A stretch of 64,000 bases of DNA. Source: Chitinophaga pinensis (GTDB lineage: Bacteria; Bacteroidota; Bacteroidia; Chitinophagales; Chitinophagaceae). Position numbers and translations under genes: made by a program. The notes beneath the pieces are model-generated. The model was not told where the DNA came from and did not search any database. It was given only the letters and a program-made list of their open reading frames with translations. The stretch's first letter is position 1; every line of letters starts with the position of its first letter. Location: positions 2,046,001 through 2,110,000 of the forward strand of contig LR632930.1 in NCBI GenBank assembly GCA_902167325.1, written 5' to 3'. This document shows, piece by piece, positions 53,103 through 62,898 of the stretch.

Positions 53103-55382
53103 CTACCGTACAGGCTTTGCACTCATATGGAATACAAGGGTGCCGCCATTCATAATGTCATCATGCTGAATGAAACGGTTTATTTCACGGCCGTTCAGTA
53201 CTGTTTTCTGCACATATACATTTTTCGGGCTTTGGTTCACCGTCTTCACAGTAAATGTGTGGCCATTTCCCAGCCTGATTGCTGCTGATACAACAGCGGG
53301 GCTGCCCAATGCATATTCAGTAGCGCCGGGGCAAACAGGGTAAAAGCCAAGTGCCGTGAAGAGGTACCAGGCGCTCATCTGTCCACAGTCATCGTTACCG
53401 CCGAGGCCGTCAGGAGTAGGCTTGTACATTTTTTCAATGATCATGCGCACACGTTCCTGTGTTTTCCATGGGGCATCCGTCCAGTTGTAAAGATAAGCGG
53501 CATGGTGCGCAGGCTCGTTGCCGTGTACATAGTTACCGATAATGCCTTCACGGGTGATGTCTTCCGTTTCTGCGAAAAAAGCATCGGGGAGGTGCATGGT
53601 GAAGAGGGAATCGAGGTGGCCGGTGAACTGTTTCTTTCCGCCCATCATACTGATCATGGCTGCCGGAGCATGCGGTACATACAGGCTGTAGTTCCATGCA
53701 TTGCCTTCGATATAGCCCTGGCCATGGGTGCTTAGTACATCAAAATCTTTCCGGAAAGAGCCATCGCTCAGGCGGGGGCGCATGAAGCCGGTAGTTGCAT
53801 CGTATACATTGCGGTAGTTTTCGGCGCGTTTGGAGAATTCCGTATAGAGATCGTTGCGGCCGAGTTTTCTGGCTACCTGGGCAATACACCAGTCGTCGTA
53901 GGCATATTCGAGGGTTTTGGAAACGGAAGAGCCGTTTTTGTCTTCCGGCACATACCCCATCTCCATATAATATCCGATGCCGTCGTAAGGTTTGTACCGG
54001 GCGGTGTTGGCACAGGCCTCGAGGGCCTGCATGGCGTCATACCCGCGGATGTTGCCTTTCATAATGGCATCAGCGATCACCGAAACACTGTGGTAACCGA
54101 TCATACACCAGTTTTCGTTGCCCTGGTGACTCCATACCGGCAACATTTTGTGCACACTTTGGTTATAATGTTCCAGCATGGACCGTACCATGTCCGCATT
54201 ACGGGCCGGTTGGAGGATGTTGAACAGGGGGTGCAGGGCACGGTAGGTGTCCCAGAGGGAGAAGGTGCTGTAATTGGTCCACCCGCTGGCGCTGTGGTTG
54301 TTTTGATCGATACCGCGGTAGGAGCCGTCCACATCGGCATAGGTGGTAGGGCCGAGGTAGGTGTGGTAGAGGGCGGTGTAGAAGTTAATGAGGTCTCCAG
54401 GCTGTTGCATCTCCACTTTTACTTTGGATAGCTCCCGGTTCCAGGCTTCCCGGCCCTTATGGCGTACGGCATCGAAATCCCATCCCGGGTTTTCTGCACG
54501 GAGGTTGCCTACGGCGCCTTCGGTACTAACGGGGGAGAGGGCGAATTTAACGGTTACATTATCACCAGCCTTTGCATCGAAGCCGAACCAGGCACGGATC
54601 TGACGGCCGGCCATTTCGGGGAAGTTCTCCGTTTGGTTGAATTTGCGCCAGAATCCGCGGTATACGTCGCTGGCCATGTTCTGATGGCCGTAGCTGCGGA
54701 TGGGCTTCGAAAAGGCCATGGCAAAATACAGGGTACGGGTGCGCCCCCATCCTGAGGTTTGACGGTACCCGGTAACAAGGGTGTCGTTTTCAACCCGTAC
54801 AAACGTCCATACATTCTTGTTTGCGTAATTGTACAGGTTGGCCATCAGGTCGAAAACGATGTGAGGGTTGTTGCCGGAGGTGAAGGTGTACCGGTGCATA
54901 CCGGTGCGGTTGGTGGCCGTGAGTTCTGCGGTGATATGGCTTTCGTCGAGCAGCACCTTGTAATAGCCCGGTTCTGCGGTTTCGTTCTGATGAGAGAACG
55001 GTGAACGGTAACCGGTTTCCGGGTGACCGGCCGTTCCGGGATTGAGCTGTACGGGTCCATTGGCAGGCATGAGCAGGAAGTCGCCCAAGTCAGAATGCCC
55101 GGTACCGCTGAAATGGGTATGGCTGAAGCCGGTGATGGTAGGGTCAGCATATTGGTATCCGGCACAGTAGCGGTAAACGTCGGGATTGTACTTCCCGTTC
55201 ATTTCATACGGAATAGTGTCTGTGTCCGGACTAAGTTGTACCATGCCGAAAGGGACGGTGGCGCCGGGGTAGGTGTGACCCATTTTGGCGGTCCCGATAA
55301 TGGGCCTGACGTAGCTGGCCGGGTCCTGGGCAAGCAGCAGGACGGGCGCCAGCAAAGCGAGGCTGGTGGAGAGTAAACGCAT
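53103..55382 (-). CDS. GH92 family glycoside hydrolase (exo-alpha-mannosidase), second copy
   Basis: A 759-residue exported enzyme with the signal MRLLSTSLALLAPVLLLAQ. The N-terminal domain has YVRPIIGTAKMGHTYPGATV, and the catalytic domain has YVHGNEPAHHAAYLYNWTD and GNDDCGQMSAWYLFTALGF. These differ in detail from the neighbouring GH92 (GNEP/NDDCGQM against GNQP/DEDNGQT), so the two belong to different branches of the family and probably cut different mannosidic linkages. It is convergent with GH92-1. An operator-like site lies 32 bases before its start. Confidence 0.94.
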   Translation of the reverse strand: MRLLSTSLALLAPVLLLAQDPASYVRPIIGTAKMGHTYPGATVPFGMVQLSPDTDTIPYEMNGKYNPDVYRYCAGYQYADPTITGFSHTHFSGTGHSDLGDFLLMPANGPVQLNPGTAGHPETGYRSPFSHQNETAEPGYYKVLLDESHITAELTATNRTGMHRYTFTSGNNPHIVFDLMANLYNYANKNVWTFVRVENDTLVTGYRQTSGWGRTRTLYFAMAFSKPIRSYGHQNMASDVYRGFWRKFNQTENFPEMAGRQIRAWFGFDAKAGDNVTVKFALSPVSTEGAVGNLRAENPGWDFDAVRHKGREAWNRELSKVKVEMQQPGDLINFYTALYHTYLGPTTYADVDGSYRGIDQNNHSASGWTNYSTFSLWDTYRALHPLFNILQPARNADMVRSMLEHYNQSVHKMLPVWSHQGNENWCMIGYHSVSVIADAIMKGNIRGYDAMQALEACANTARYKPYDGIGYYMEMGYVPEDKNGSSVSKTLEYAYDDWCIAQVARKLGRNDLYTEFSKRAENYRNVYDATTGFMRPRLSDGSFRKDFDVLSTHGQGYIEGNAWNYSLYVPHAPAAMISMMGGKKQFTGHLDSLFTMHLPDAFFAETEDITREGIIGNYVHGNEPAHHAAYLYNWTDAPWKTQERVRMIIEKMYKPTPDGLGGNDDCGQMSAWYLFTALGFYPVCPGATEYALGSPAVVSAAIRLGNGHTFTVKTVNQSPKNVYVQKTVLNGREINRFIQHDDIMNGGTLVFHMSAKPVR

Positions 55383-55413
55383 GTGTAAGGAGGAATTGAT
55401 TAATCTAAGTAAA

Positions 55414-55429
55414 GATAAATCGTTTTAGC
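55414..55429. promoter_or_regulatory. Putative operator 4 of the mannan locus
   Basis: On the minus strand the site reads GCTAAAACGATTTATC, matching operator 2 at 14 of 16 positions and CG-centred. It is 32 bases upstream of the GH92-2 start codon. Confidence 0.5.
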
Positions 55430-55546
55430 CTTGTTAGGTAGCGGTTGATTGGATATGATTTGTTAGATTACCGGTTGAATTTATTTTTGGAAGGATACCC
55501 CCGGCGGGGTAGGAAATTCCATCTTTAATATAACACCTCTTAGTTT

Positions 55547-56695
55547 ATGGCAGAAAATTTAGATCATATACGGCAGTTGTACCTGCAGAAACTGGCAGAA
55601 GCTACCACCGAGAGTGAGAATGCCGAGCTGGAAGCTGCGATGGCTGATCCACAGATCAGGAAGATGTGTGAAGAGCTGGAAGAGCTGTACAACTCACCAG
55701 AGATGCTGGAGCTGCTGAAGGAGCGCCCTACCAACAAACGTTGGGACGAGTTGGCTGCCCAGGCCATGCAAAGCGCGGAACGTTCATCCCGGACCATCCG
55801 GGTTTTCCGTTATGTGGCGGCAGCATCCATAATATTGATGGCAGGGGCGGTTGTTTATACCCGTTACGTACATCATCCGCAGCCTGAGATCCGTGAAATG
55901 GCCCGCCTGCAGCCGGAGTTTACCTCAGACCAGGTGACGCTTAAGGTGGATAATGGCGACCGGATCGTTCTTTCACCCAATACATCCCGACTGATATCGC
56001 GGGTAAGCCTGCATATGGAAAGCGATAAATCCCTGCGATATGAAGACCCTACCGGGCATGCCGACGGCTGGAATCAGCTGGAGGTACCACCGCGGCTGGA
56101 TTGCAGGCTGGTGCTGTCAGACGGCACTGAGGTATGGCTCAACTCCCGGACCTCTATTCGTTTCCCTTTCACGTTTACCGGTAACAGCCGTGAGGTGGAA
56201 GTAAGCGGGGAGGCCTATTTTAATGTTACACCCGACACTGAAAAGCCTTTTATCGTGCATACACCGCAGGGTGAAATCAAAGTACTGGGTACCAGCTTCA
56301 ATGTGAATACTTATGAAGAAGGTGTGGTGGCCACCTCGCTGGTAAGTGGCAGCGTTCGTGCGGCAGGCGATGGGGGAACGGCTATACTGAAACCCGGACA
56401 GGAAGCGGTATGGCGGACCAATAAGCCCATGGAAGTGAGCAGATTCGATCAACGCGATAAACTCTCCTGGATGCAGGGGGTTTATTATTTCAAAGCGGCT
56501 GATTTCCAGACAATAGCGAAAGCCATAGAGCGCTGGTACTCGCTGGAGCTGGTGGTAGACAAGCCGGAACTGGCAGCATATGAATTCGACGTAAAGCTCG
56601 ATAAGAATAAACCGGTGGAGGATTTCATGGAGATTTTACGGGTAACGAAAGGCCTGCACTACCGGATCGTAGGTAAAGAGCTGCATATTTTCTAA
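55547..56695 (+). CDS. FecR-family anti-sigma factor with DUF4974
   Basis: A 382-residue single-pass inner-membrane protein. Residues 1-87 are cytoplasmic and acidic, a membrane helix spans 88-104 (RYVAAASIILMAGAVVY), and the periplasmic part holds the FecR domain (LSDGTEVWLNSRTSIRFP, GEAYFNV, TPQGEIKVLGTSFNVNTY) and a C-terminal DUF4974 domain (FDVKLDKNKPVEDFMEILR). It transmits occupancy of a STN-bearing SusC transporter to an ECF sigma factor. It precedes the sigma gene here, the reverse of the usual order. Confidence 0.94.
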   Translation: MAENLDHIRQLYLQKLAEATTESENAELEAAMADPQIRKMCEELEELYNSPEMLELLKERPTNKRWDELAAQAMQSAERSSRTIRVFRYVAAASIILMAGAVVYTRYVHHPQPEIREMARLQPEFTSDQVTLKVDNGDRIVLSPNTSRLISRVSLHMESDKSLRYEDPTGHADGWNQLEVPPRLDCRLVLSDGTEVWLNSRTSIRFPFTFTGNSREVEVSGEAYFNVTPDTEKPFIVHTPQGEIKVLGTSFNVNTYEEGVVATSLVSGSVRAAGDGGTAILKPGQEAVWRTNKPMEVSRFDQRDKLSWMQGVYYFKAADFQTIAKAIERWYSLELVVDKPELAAYEFDVKLDKNKPVEDFMEILRVTKGLHYRIVGKELHIF

Positions 56696-56737
56696 AGTAT
56701 TTCAGGCAAATCAGGACCATATATTAATTTTTTCATT

Positions 56738-56941
56738 ATGGAAAATTCATATTTGACGAACAGATTGCAAGTCATATTCTTGACCGACAACCTAAGCTGG
56801 GATGATTTCGTTCACCGGGCGGGGGAAAACGGACCGAATCTGCGGGAGGAACTGTTGGATTTACTGGATGAGTCCAGTGAATTACTTTCGCGGATAGGAT
56901 ACCGTTTGGAGATCGTCAAGAACAGTGAGCATATCCTTTAA
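56738..56941 (+). CDS. Small protein of unknown function
   Basis: A 67-residue acidic protein (MENSYLTNRLQVIFLTDNLS at the start) with a helical, leucine-rich middle (REELLDLLDESSELLSRIGY). It has no signal peptide, cysteine pair or named motif. It lies 42 bases after fecR in the same direction and before the ECF sigma gene, so it may be co-transcribed with the regulators. Confidence 0.55.
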   Translation: MENSYLTNRLQVIFLTDNLSWDDFVHRAGENGPNLREELLDLLDESSELLSRIGYRLEIVKNSEHIL

Positions 56942-57193
56942 CTTGTTTGTGTAATTCCCTGAGTTAACCATTATATTTGTTTTTACGGGGGTGCATGCAT
57001 GACATGACCAGTAAGTCCTTAACGCGAGATTAACATTTTCGCTTTTATTGCATTACATTTTTTCACTAACTTCAGTGAAGGAGAATTCCGTATAAGCATA
57101 TGATACAGCCATCTGCAAACTTTCCGGAGATTCGATTGTTCGGGGATTAAGCGAGTGGTTTTTAACACTTCATTAAACGTTGATTGCGCTAAT

Positions 57194-57730
57194 ATGCCGG
57201 AAGAACATCTAAAGTCAGACAACAATCAAGGGGCGATGGATCAATTGATCCGGGAATTGTTCGAGCAACACCGTAAAGGGTTGATCGTGGAAGCATATTC
57301 TGTCCTCAAGGATATGTGGGAGGCGGAAGATGTTGTGCAGGATACATTTGTGGCAATTTGGTCAGGTAAACATCTCAGTAAAGTGGAACCTGAAAAATAC
57401 CGGGCATATATTTATCGCGCAGTACGGAACAACTGCCTCTGCATGCAACGCAAGATCCAGACAGACGATCGTAAGATGGCTCGCTTCATTGAAACGGCGC
57501 CGCGTTACGAACCTGGAGAAAAACTGGAAGCCTGGGATTCCCGGGACAAGATGAGCGATGCCGTACAGGCTTTGCCGGAACAACGGCGGCTGGCTTTCAC
57601 CAAATCATACCTGCAGGGAAAGCCCCACCTCCAGGTGGCTCATGAAATGGACCTGAAACCAGAGACAGTGAAGAGCCACATTAAGATCGCGCTAAAGAAC
57701 CTGCGCGACCGGCTAAAAAATCTGAGATAA
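57194..57730 (+). CDS. ECF RNA polymerase sigma factor
   Basis: A 178-residue sigma-70 family member. Region 2 includes VLKDMWEAEDVVQDTFVAIW, and region 4 has HEMDLKPETVKSHIKIALKNL, an RpoE-like helix-turn-helix. The start is ATG 57194 (MPEEHLKSDNNQG); a GTG at 57155 would add 13 residues. It is the probable activator of the susC/susD pair downstream, held by the FecR protein encoded upstream. Confidence 0.93.
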   Translation: MPEEHLKSDNNQGAMDQLIRELFEQHRKGLIVEAYSVLKDMWEAEDVVQDTFVAIWSGKHLSKVEPEKYRAYIYRAVRNNCLCMQRKIQTDDRKMARFIETAPRYEPGEKLEAWDSRDKMSDAVQALPEQRRLAFTKSYLQGKPHLQVAHEMDLKPETVKSHIKIALKNLRDRLKNLR

Positions 57731-57786
57731 CATCCCGATGGCGGGTTCTATCGACTACACAACACAAGCATGCTTAGACAAAAGCG

Positions 57787-57817
57787 AAAATCCTATTTTT
57801 GTAAATAGGATTTTTAT
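57787..57817. terminator. Terminator after the sigma gene
   Basis: AAAATCCTATTT and AAATAGGATTTT are perfect 12-bp inverted repeats around TTGT, followed by further T residues. It separates the sigma gene from the next susC gene. Confidence 0.85.
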
Positions 57818-57933
57818 TTATTTTATGAAACAATTCCCGGATTCCCCATGGCCCATCTCCATGTGAAGTACCCCGGAGTCTGCTCCCAGAACGAAATAAG
57901 TACAAAACAACCAAATTTTGTAATGTGATCCGT

Positions 57934-60900
57934 ATGGGGAAATTTGCAGCGATTCTGGCATACATTCTTTTCACTACCATGTTCCTTACGATGGCAGGCC
58001 CTGCCAATGCCCAGGATAAGCCTTCTAAAGAGATCACCTTTACCTTATCAGGTACTTACTCCATCGGGGAGATCTTTGACCTGATGCATTCGCAAACAGG
58101 CATTTACGTTAATCGCGAACATTCCATCGTAGATCTTAAGAAAAAGCTCACCGTCCATTTCCGCAATACAACTATCCGTGAAGTAATGGACAAAGTATTG
58201 GGCGATTATCCTGTTGACTGGATGTTCTCCAGCGGCGATATCATCCTGTTCGAAAGCAAGAACCCCGATCGCAGGAAGGAAGAAGAACCGGTCACCGTAC
58301 TGGGGATGATCACCGATAAGGAGGGCAGTCCCCTGCCCGGTGTTACCGTTATTGTGAGAGGGGAACAGAAAGGCGGCGTGAGTGATGGCAACGGACGGTT
58401 TAAGATCGAGCGGGTACCACCGAAATCGACTTTGGTCGTTAACTCTATCGGGTTCCTCAGCCGGCAGTACCGGTTAGATGGAGAGCGGAAGGTCCACTTT
58501 GTATTAGAACCAGCTGTTTCAATGATAGATCCTGTGGAGGTTACCGGGAATACCGGTTACCAGGTGCTGAAGAAGAAACAGACGCCTGGGGCGGTTTCTG
58601 TAATAGATAGTGGATTCATCAACCGCTCTACCAGTTTTAATATCCTTGATAGACTCGAGGGTGGAGCAAGTGGGCTTATCTTTTTACGTACTCCTGAAAT
58701 GGCTCAATATGTATCAAGATTGCCAGATGGAGCAGATATGGGAGTATATCTTAGGGGCTTTAGTACAATTTCCCCGAATAAAGTAAATCCCAACCCGCTG
58801 ATAGTATTGGATAATTTCCCCTATGAAGGCGATATCAGGAATATAAACCCGAATGATATCACTAATGTAACCATCCTTAAAGATGCGACCGCTGCGGGAG
58901 TTTGGGGGGCCAGAAGTGGAAATGGTGTGATTGTATTAACGACTAAAAAGGGTGAATACAAGGAAAAGATGAAGGTTGATTTTACGACCAGCTTTTCATT
59001 ATCCATGAAACCGCGCCTCTCCTACGACCGCAATTACATGAGCGCTTCTGATTACATAGAAGTGGAACGCTTATTATATAGCCAGGGTTATTTTACCTCC
59101 GATTTATCCAATACTTCCACCTTTCCTATGATTTCGCCAGTTGTTGAAATACTGGATCGTCAGAATAAGGGCGAGCTAAGTCAAATTCAGGCAGAGAATT
59201 TACTGGACAGGTTAAAGAGGAATGATTTAAGATCCGATATTGGGAGGTATTCATATCGGAAAGCACTTAGCCAGCAGTATTCGATAGGCATAAGAGGTGG
59301 GACGAAGGATTTTACATATTACGTCTCACTTGGGCACGACAGGAACCAGTCAAGCATGGTCCGTAACCGGACTGAACGAACAACGCTGATTTCTTCAAAC
59401 CAGTTCAAACCGATAAAGAATTTGGAAGTATCCACGCTTCTCAATTTCAGTCAGCAAAAGATTGATGCAGGTAATGAAATAAATCCGAAAAGGATGCAAA
59501 TGGTTGGAGGGAAGTACAAGTTCATGTATCCATATGCTTCATTCTTCGATGAATCAGGTCACAAGTCCAGTATAGATCATAATCTACGTGGAAGTTTTAC
59601 CGATAGCCTGGGCAAATTGGGTTTTCTGGACTGGAAATACAGACCATACGACGAGATTAACAACGTTCACAATAATTTCTCGTTACAGAATCTCTTATTA
59701 AAAGCCACCGTGAAATATTCCTTCTTACGATACTTCAATGTGGAAATGAATTATCAGAATGAACGTCAGATGATTTTTAATCAAAAGTACTGGGATGCAA
59801 ATTCATATTATGCCAGAGATCTTATTAATACTTTCACGGTCTATAATCAGGCTACCAAAACAATTAACCGGGCCTTGCCACTGGGAGGCATGATGGCGAT
59901 AGGAGACTATGATTGGCGTGCCAATAGTTTTAGAGTCAGCACTAACTTTCAACGGCAGTATAATTCTCATATTATCAATGCAGTTTTGGGAGCTGAAATC
60001 AGGGAAATGTCGGCTACAGGATTTGACAGAGAAAGCGTAGGTTATGACAATGCAAAAGGAATCCCTGTAACCAATTTAAATCCGAATCAGACTTTCCCAC
60101 TTACACCATCTGGTAATGCCACTTTGGGAGAGAAGATCAATCTTGCTGGGGACAATGATGGTCGGTTAAATAGATATTTGTCTGCTTATGCTATCATCAA
60201 CTACAACTTGCTTCGTAAGTATGATTTAACCGTTATAGGCAGAAAAGATGGTACTAATATGTTCGGTGCCAGAACGAATGAACGTCTCCGCCCATTTTGG
60301 TCTGTTGGAGCGGGCTGGCATATTGATAAAGAAGAGTTCTTCCATTCTGATATCGTGAATACACTTAGACTACGAGTCTCTATTGGTGAAAATGGTAATA
60401 TCAACACCAGTACTGCATATCTGACTGCAACGCGTGGCATTGATCCGTTAACTGGATTGCCAAGTAGTTTAATTGGCAATCCAGCGAATGAGGATCTGAG
60501 TTGGGAGAAAGTGAATATGTTGAATGTTGGTGTAGATTTCTCTATGCTTAAGCAGCGTTTCTCAGGTACCATTGATGTTTTTTCGAAGAATACTACGGAT
60601 TTGGTACAAAGAGTAACATTGCCCCCGCAAACGGGGTATACGGTTGCGTTTTTGAATTCTGCTGAGATGAAGGCTAAAGGTCTGGAAGCGACGTTAAATG
60701 GAATGTGGAAAATTAGGAAAATTCAGTGGTATACCCGATTGAATCTTACGTATTTAACTGACAAATTAACTGTATACGATCTACCTCCTAGCCGGCAAAA
60801 TATTATATTGAATGACCCATTCTTTGAGTTGATGTTTGTGAAAGGGAGCTCACTCAAAGGAATCTATAGTTATAAATGGGCAGGTTTAGATCCAAAGAAT

Positions 60901-61497
60901 GGAGATCCCCAAGGTTACTTAAATGGACAAGTAAGTAAAGATTATACTAGAATTTTAAATAATATTAATCCGGATAGTTTAGTCTATCACGGTTCGGCAT
61001 TCCCTAAATGGTTTGGTGTTTTAAGGAATGATTTCAATTATAAGAACTTTAATCTTTCCATTGGCATTTCCTATAAATTGAATTACTACTTCAGAAGATC
61101 CAGTATAGAATTGGGTTATACAGACATACTTAGCAGAAGTATGAATATAGATTATCAGGATAGATGGCGGGCGCCTGGTGATGAGATTAGCACTCATGTT
61201 CCTTCTTTAGTATATCCTTCAAATGAGGCCAGAAATCAGTTTTATCAAAGGTCGGAGGTGCTAGTACAGCGAGGAGATCATATTCGGTTACAGGATGTAA
61301 GGTTAAGTTATCTATCACCAAGAAAAGGAAAGGGACTTTTTAGCCAATATGAAATATTTGGCTATGCAAGTAATCTCGGGATTTTGTGGAGGGCAAATAG
61401 ATTAAGACTAGATCCTGATGTAACTCACGCAAATGTTAGTGCTGGTTTATATCCACAGCCTTTATCAATTTCAATTGGGGCAAACTTAAAACTGTAA
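57934..61497 (+). CDS. SusC/RagA-family transporter with N-terminal STN domain
   Basis: A 1187-residue outer-membrane receptor. Signal peptide to about residue 27 (GPANAQD). An STN (secretin/TonB short N-terminal) domain spans about 32-115 (GEIFDLMHSQTGIYVN, LTVHFRNTTIREVMDKVL) and would signal to FecR. A carboxypeptidase-regulatory-like domain (GSPLPGVTVIVRG), plug (LIVLDNFPYEGDIRNINP, DVTILKDATAAGVWGARSGN-like) and barrel follow. ATG 57934 is preferred to a GTG 9 bases upstream. From about 58,600 the gene is clearly more AT-rich than its first 650 bases, suggesting recombination that replaced the ligand-specific part. Confidence 0.93.
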   Translation: MGKFAAILAYILFTTMFLTMAGPANAQDKPSKEITFTLSGTYSIGEIFDLMHSQTGIYVNREHSIVDLKKKLTVHFRNTTIREVMDKVLGDYPVDWMFSSGDIILFESKNPDRRKEEEPVTVLGMITDKEGSPLPGVTVIVRGEQKGGVSDGNGRFKIERVPPKSTLVVNSIGFLSRQYRLDGERKVHFVLEPAVSMIDPVEVTGNTGYQVLKKKQTPGAVSVIDSGFINRSTSFNILDRLEGGASGLIFLRTPEMAQYVSRLPDGADMGVYLRGFSTISPNKVNPNPLIVLDNFPYEGDIRNINPNDITNVTILKDATAAGVWGARSGNGVIVLTTKKGEYKEKMKVDFTTSFSLSMKPRLSYDRNYMSASDYIEVERLLYSQGYFTSDLSNTSTFPMISPVVEILDRQNKGELSQIQAENLLDRLKRNDLRSDIGRYSYRKALSQQYSIGIRGGTKDFTYYVSLGHDRNQSSMVRNRTERTTLISSNQFKPIKNLEVSTLLNFSQQKIDAGNEINPKRMQMVGGKYKFMYPYASFFDESGHKSSIDHNLRGSFTDSLGKLGFLDWKYRPYDEINNVHNNFSLQNLLLKATVKYSFLRYFNVEMNYQNERQMIFNQKYWDANSYYARDLINTFTVYNQATKTINRALPLGGMMAIGDYDWRANSFRVSTNFQRQYNSHIINAVLGAEIREMSATGFDRESVGYDNAKGIPVTNLNPNQTFPLTPSGNATLGEKINLAGDNDGRLNRYLSAYAIINYNLLRKYDLTVIGRKDGTNMFGARTNERLRPFWSVGAGWHIDKEEFFHSDIVNTLRLRVSIGENGNINTSTAYLTATRGIDPLTGLPSSLIGNPANEDLSWEKVNMLNVGVDFSMLKQRFSGTIDVFSKNTTDLVQRVTLPPQTGYTVAFLNSAEMKAKGLEATLNGMWKIRKIQWYTRLNLTYLTDKLTVYDLPPSRQNIILNDPFFELMFVKGSSLKGIYSYKWAGLDPKNGDPQGYLNGQVSKDYTRILNNINPDSLVYHGSAFPKWFGVLRNDFNYKNFNLSIGISYKLNYYFRRSSIELGYTDILSRSMNIDYQDRWRAPGDEISTHVPSLVYPSNEARNQFYQRSEVLVQRGDHIRLQDVRLSYLSPRKGKGLFSQYEIFGYASNLGILWRANRLRLDPDVTHANVSAGLYPQPLSISIGANLKL

Positions 61498-61500
61498 GTT

Positions 61501-62892
61501 ATGCGTAGTCTATTATTATTATTATTATTATTACTCATAGTTGGTGGCTTGGGCTGTAAGAAAGCCAGCGACTGGTTGAATACTCCAAGGTCAAAGAAGG
61601 ATATTGTATTTAGTAAACTGAAGGATTTCCAAAGTTTGCTAAATAATACTGCAGTTTTTAACCTGTCAATACCTATAATTAGCCAAGTTGGAACCGATAA
61701 TTTATATATGAATGAGAGATTTATCTCTAGTCTTCCTGCGATTGAAAGAAATGCGTATTTGTGGAACAAAGATATTTATGAAGGTAAGGCATCTTTGGAT
61801 TATACTTTTGCCTATGTAGCGATAAATTATGCAAATACAATTTTGCATGGAATTGAGGAAATAGAAGTAAATGCGATTAACCTAAATGAGTACAGATCCA
61901 TAAAAGGACAAGCCCATTTCTTCAGGGCATATATGTATATTGAATTAGCAAGTATTTTTTGTAAGCCATATATTGCTTCCAGTGCCCGATTTGATAAGGG
62001 GCTTTGTCTAAAAGTTGATCCTGATATAAATCAAAAAGTAAAGAGATTCAGTGTACTTGAAACGTATGAGTTAATCCTGTCGGATGCTCACACAGCATTG
62101 GAATTACTAAGTAGCACAGCTTCACCTAATACACAGCCATCTAAGATTTCAGCCAACCTGTTATTAGCTAGAATTTATCTAATAATGTCGGACTATGAGC
62201 ACGCCAGGAAATATGCAGATGCTGCATTGTCGATCTCTAATACTCTTATTGATTTTAATAGTATACCAGGTGCTGCTTTACCGTTCCGGTTTCCAGACTT
62301 TATTAAAGGAAACCCTGAAGTTGTTTTTTATGGTCAGGGTATTTTATACCAAACAATTTTCCCTAGTGAAATTGTTAGTTTGGGTTTAGTAGATACTGTT
62401 CTATACAGGTCATATAGACAAGATGACCTGAGAAAGAGATATTACTATAAGGAATTTGACTCTGTAACAATAAAGTTTAAGGGAAGTTTTACTGGGATTG
62501 CCAGTAATTTTGCAGGGTTAGCTTTAAGCGAAGCATTTTTTATTCGTGCTGAATGTAATGCGAGATTGAATGAGTTAACTCTTGCTATCAAAGATTTGAA
62601 TTTGGTATTGCGATCTAGATATAAAACAGGGACTTACATAGATTTTGATTCTAATGACCCATTCGAGGTTTTAGAAAAAGTATTGCAGGAGCGAAGAAAG
62701 GAGTTTCCATTTGCGGGAAATATTAGGTGGCAAGATCTAAGAAGACTGAACATAGATCCTAGACTTGCCACTATAATAAAAAGACGAATTGCAGGAGAGT
62801 TAAAGGTTTTGCTTCCAAATGATCCAAAATACGTTTATCCGATTCCGCAGAATGAGATTGATTTAGCTGACCTGGAGCAAAACGAAAGATGA
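61501..62892 (+). CDS. SusD/RagB-family lipoprotein, divergent
   Basis: A 463-residue partner of the preceding SusC, 3 bases after its stop codon. The signal is a run of nine leucines (seven of them consecutive TTA codons) ending at the lipobox GLGC with Cys19. SusD features include SIKGQAHFFRAYMYIELASI and the C-terminal EVLEKVLQERRKEFPFAGNIRWQDLRRL stretch (quoted in part: LQERRKEFPFAGN). Codon use is AT-rich like the end of the susC gene, so the pair was probably acquired or exchanged together. Ligand unknown. Confidence 0.88.
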   Translation: MRSLLLLLLLLLIVGGLGCKKASDWLNTPRSKKDIVFSKLKDFQSLLNNTAVFNLSIPIISQVGTDNLYMNERFISSLPAIERNAYLWNKDIYEGKASLDYTFAYVAINYANTILHGIEEIEVNAINLNEYRSIKGQAHFFRAYMYIELASIFCKPYIASSARFDKGLCLKVDPDINQKVKRFSVLETYELILSDAHTALELLSSTASPNTQPSKISANLLLARIYLIMSDYEHARKYADAALSISNTLIDFNSIPGAALPFRFPDFIKGNPEVVFYGQGILYQTIFPSEIVSLGLVDTVLYRSYRQDDLRKRYYYKEFDSVTIKFKGSFTGIASNFAGLALSEAFFIRAECNARLNELTLAIKDLNLVLRSRYKTGTYIDFDSNDPFEVLEKVLQERRKEFPFAGNIRWQDLRRLNIDPRLATIIKRRIAGELKVLLPNDPKYVYPIPQNEIDLADLEQNER

Positions 62893-62898
62893 GAGGAT

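Noticed and set aside
61425..61769. Minus-strand frame with an asparagine run
   Set aside because: It is the complement of the seven TTA codons of the SusD signal peptide.
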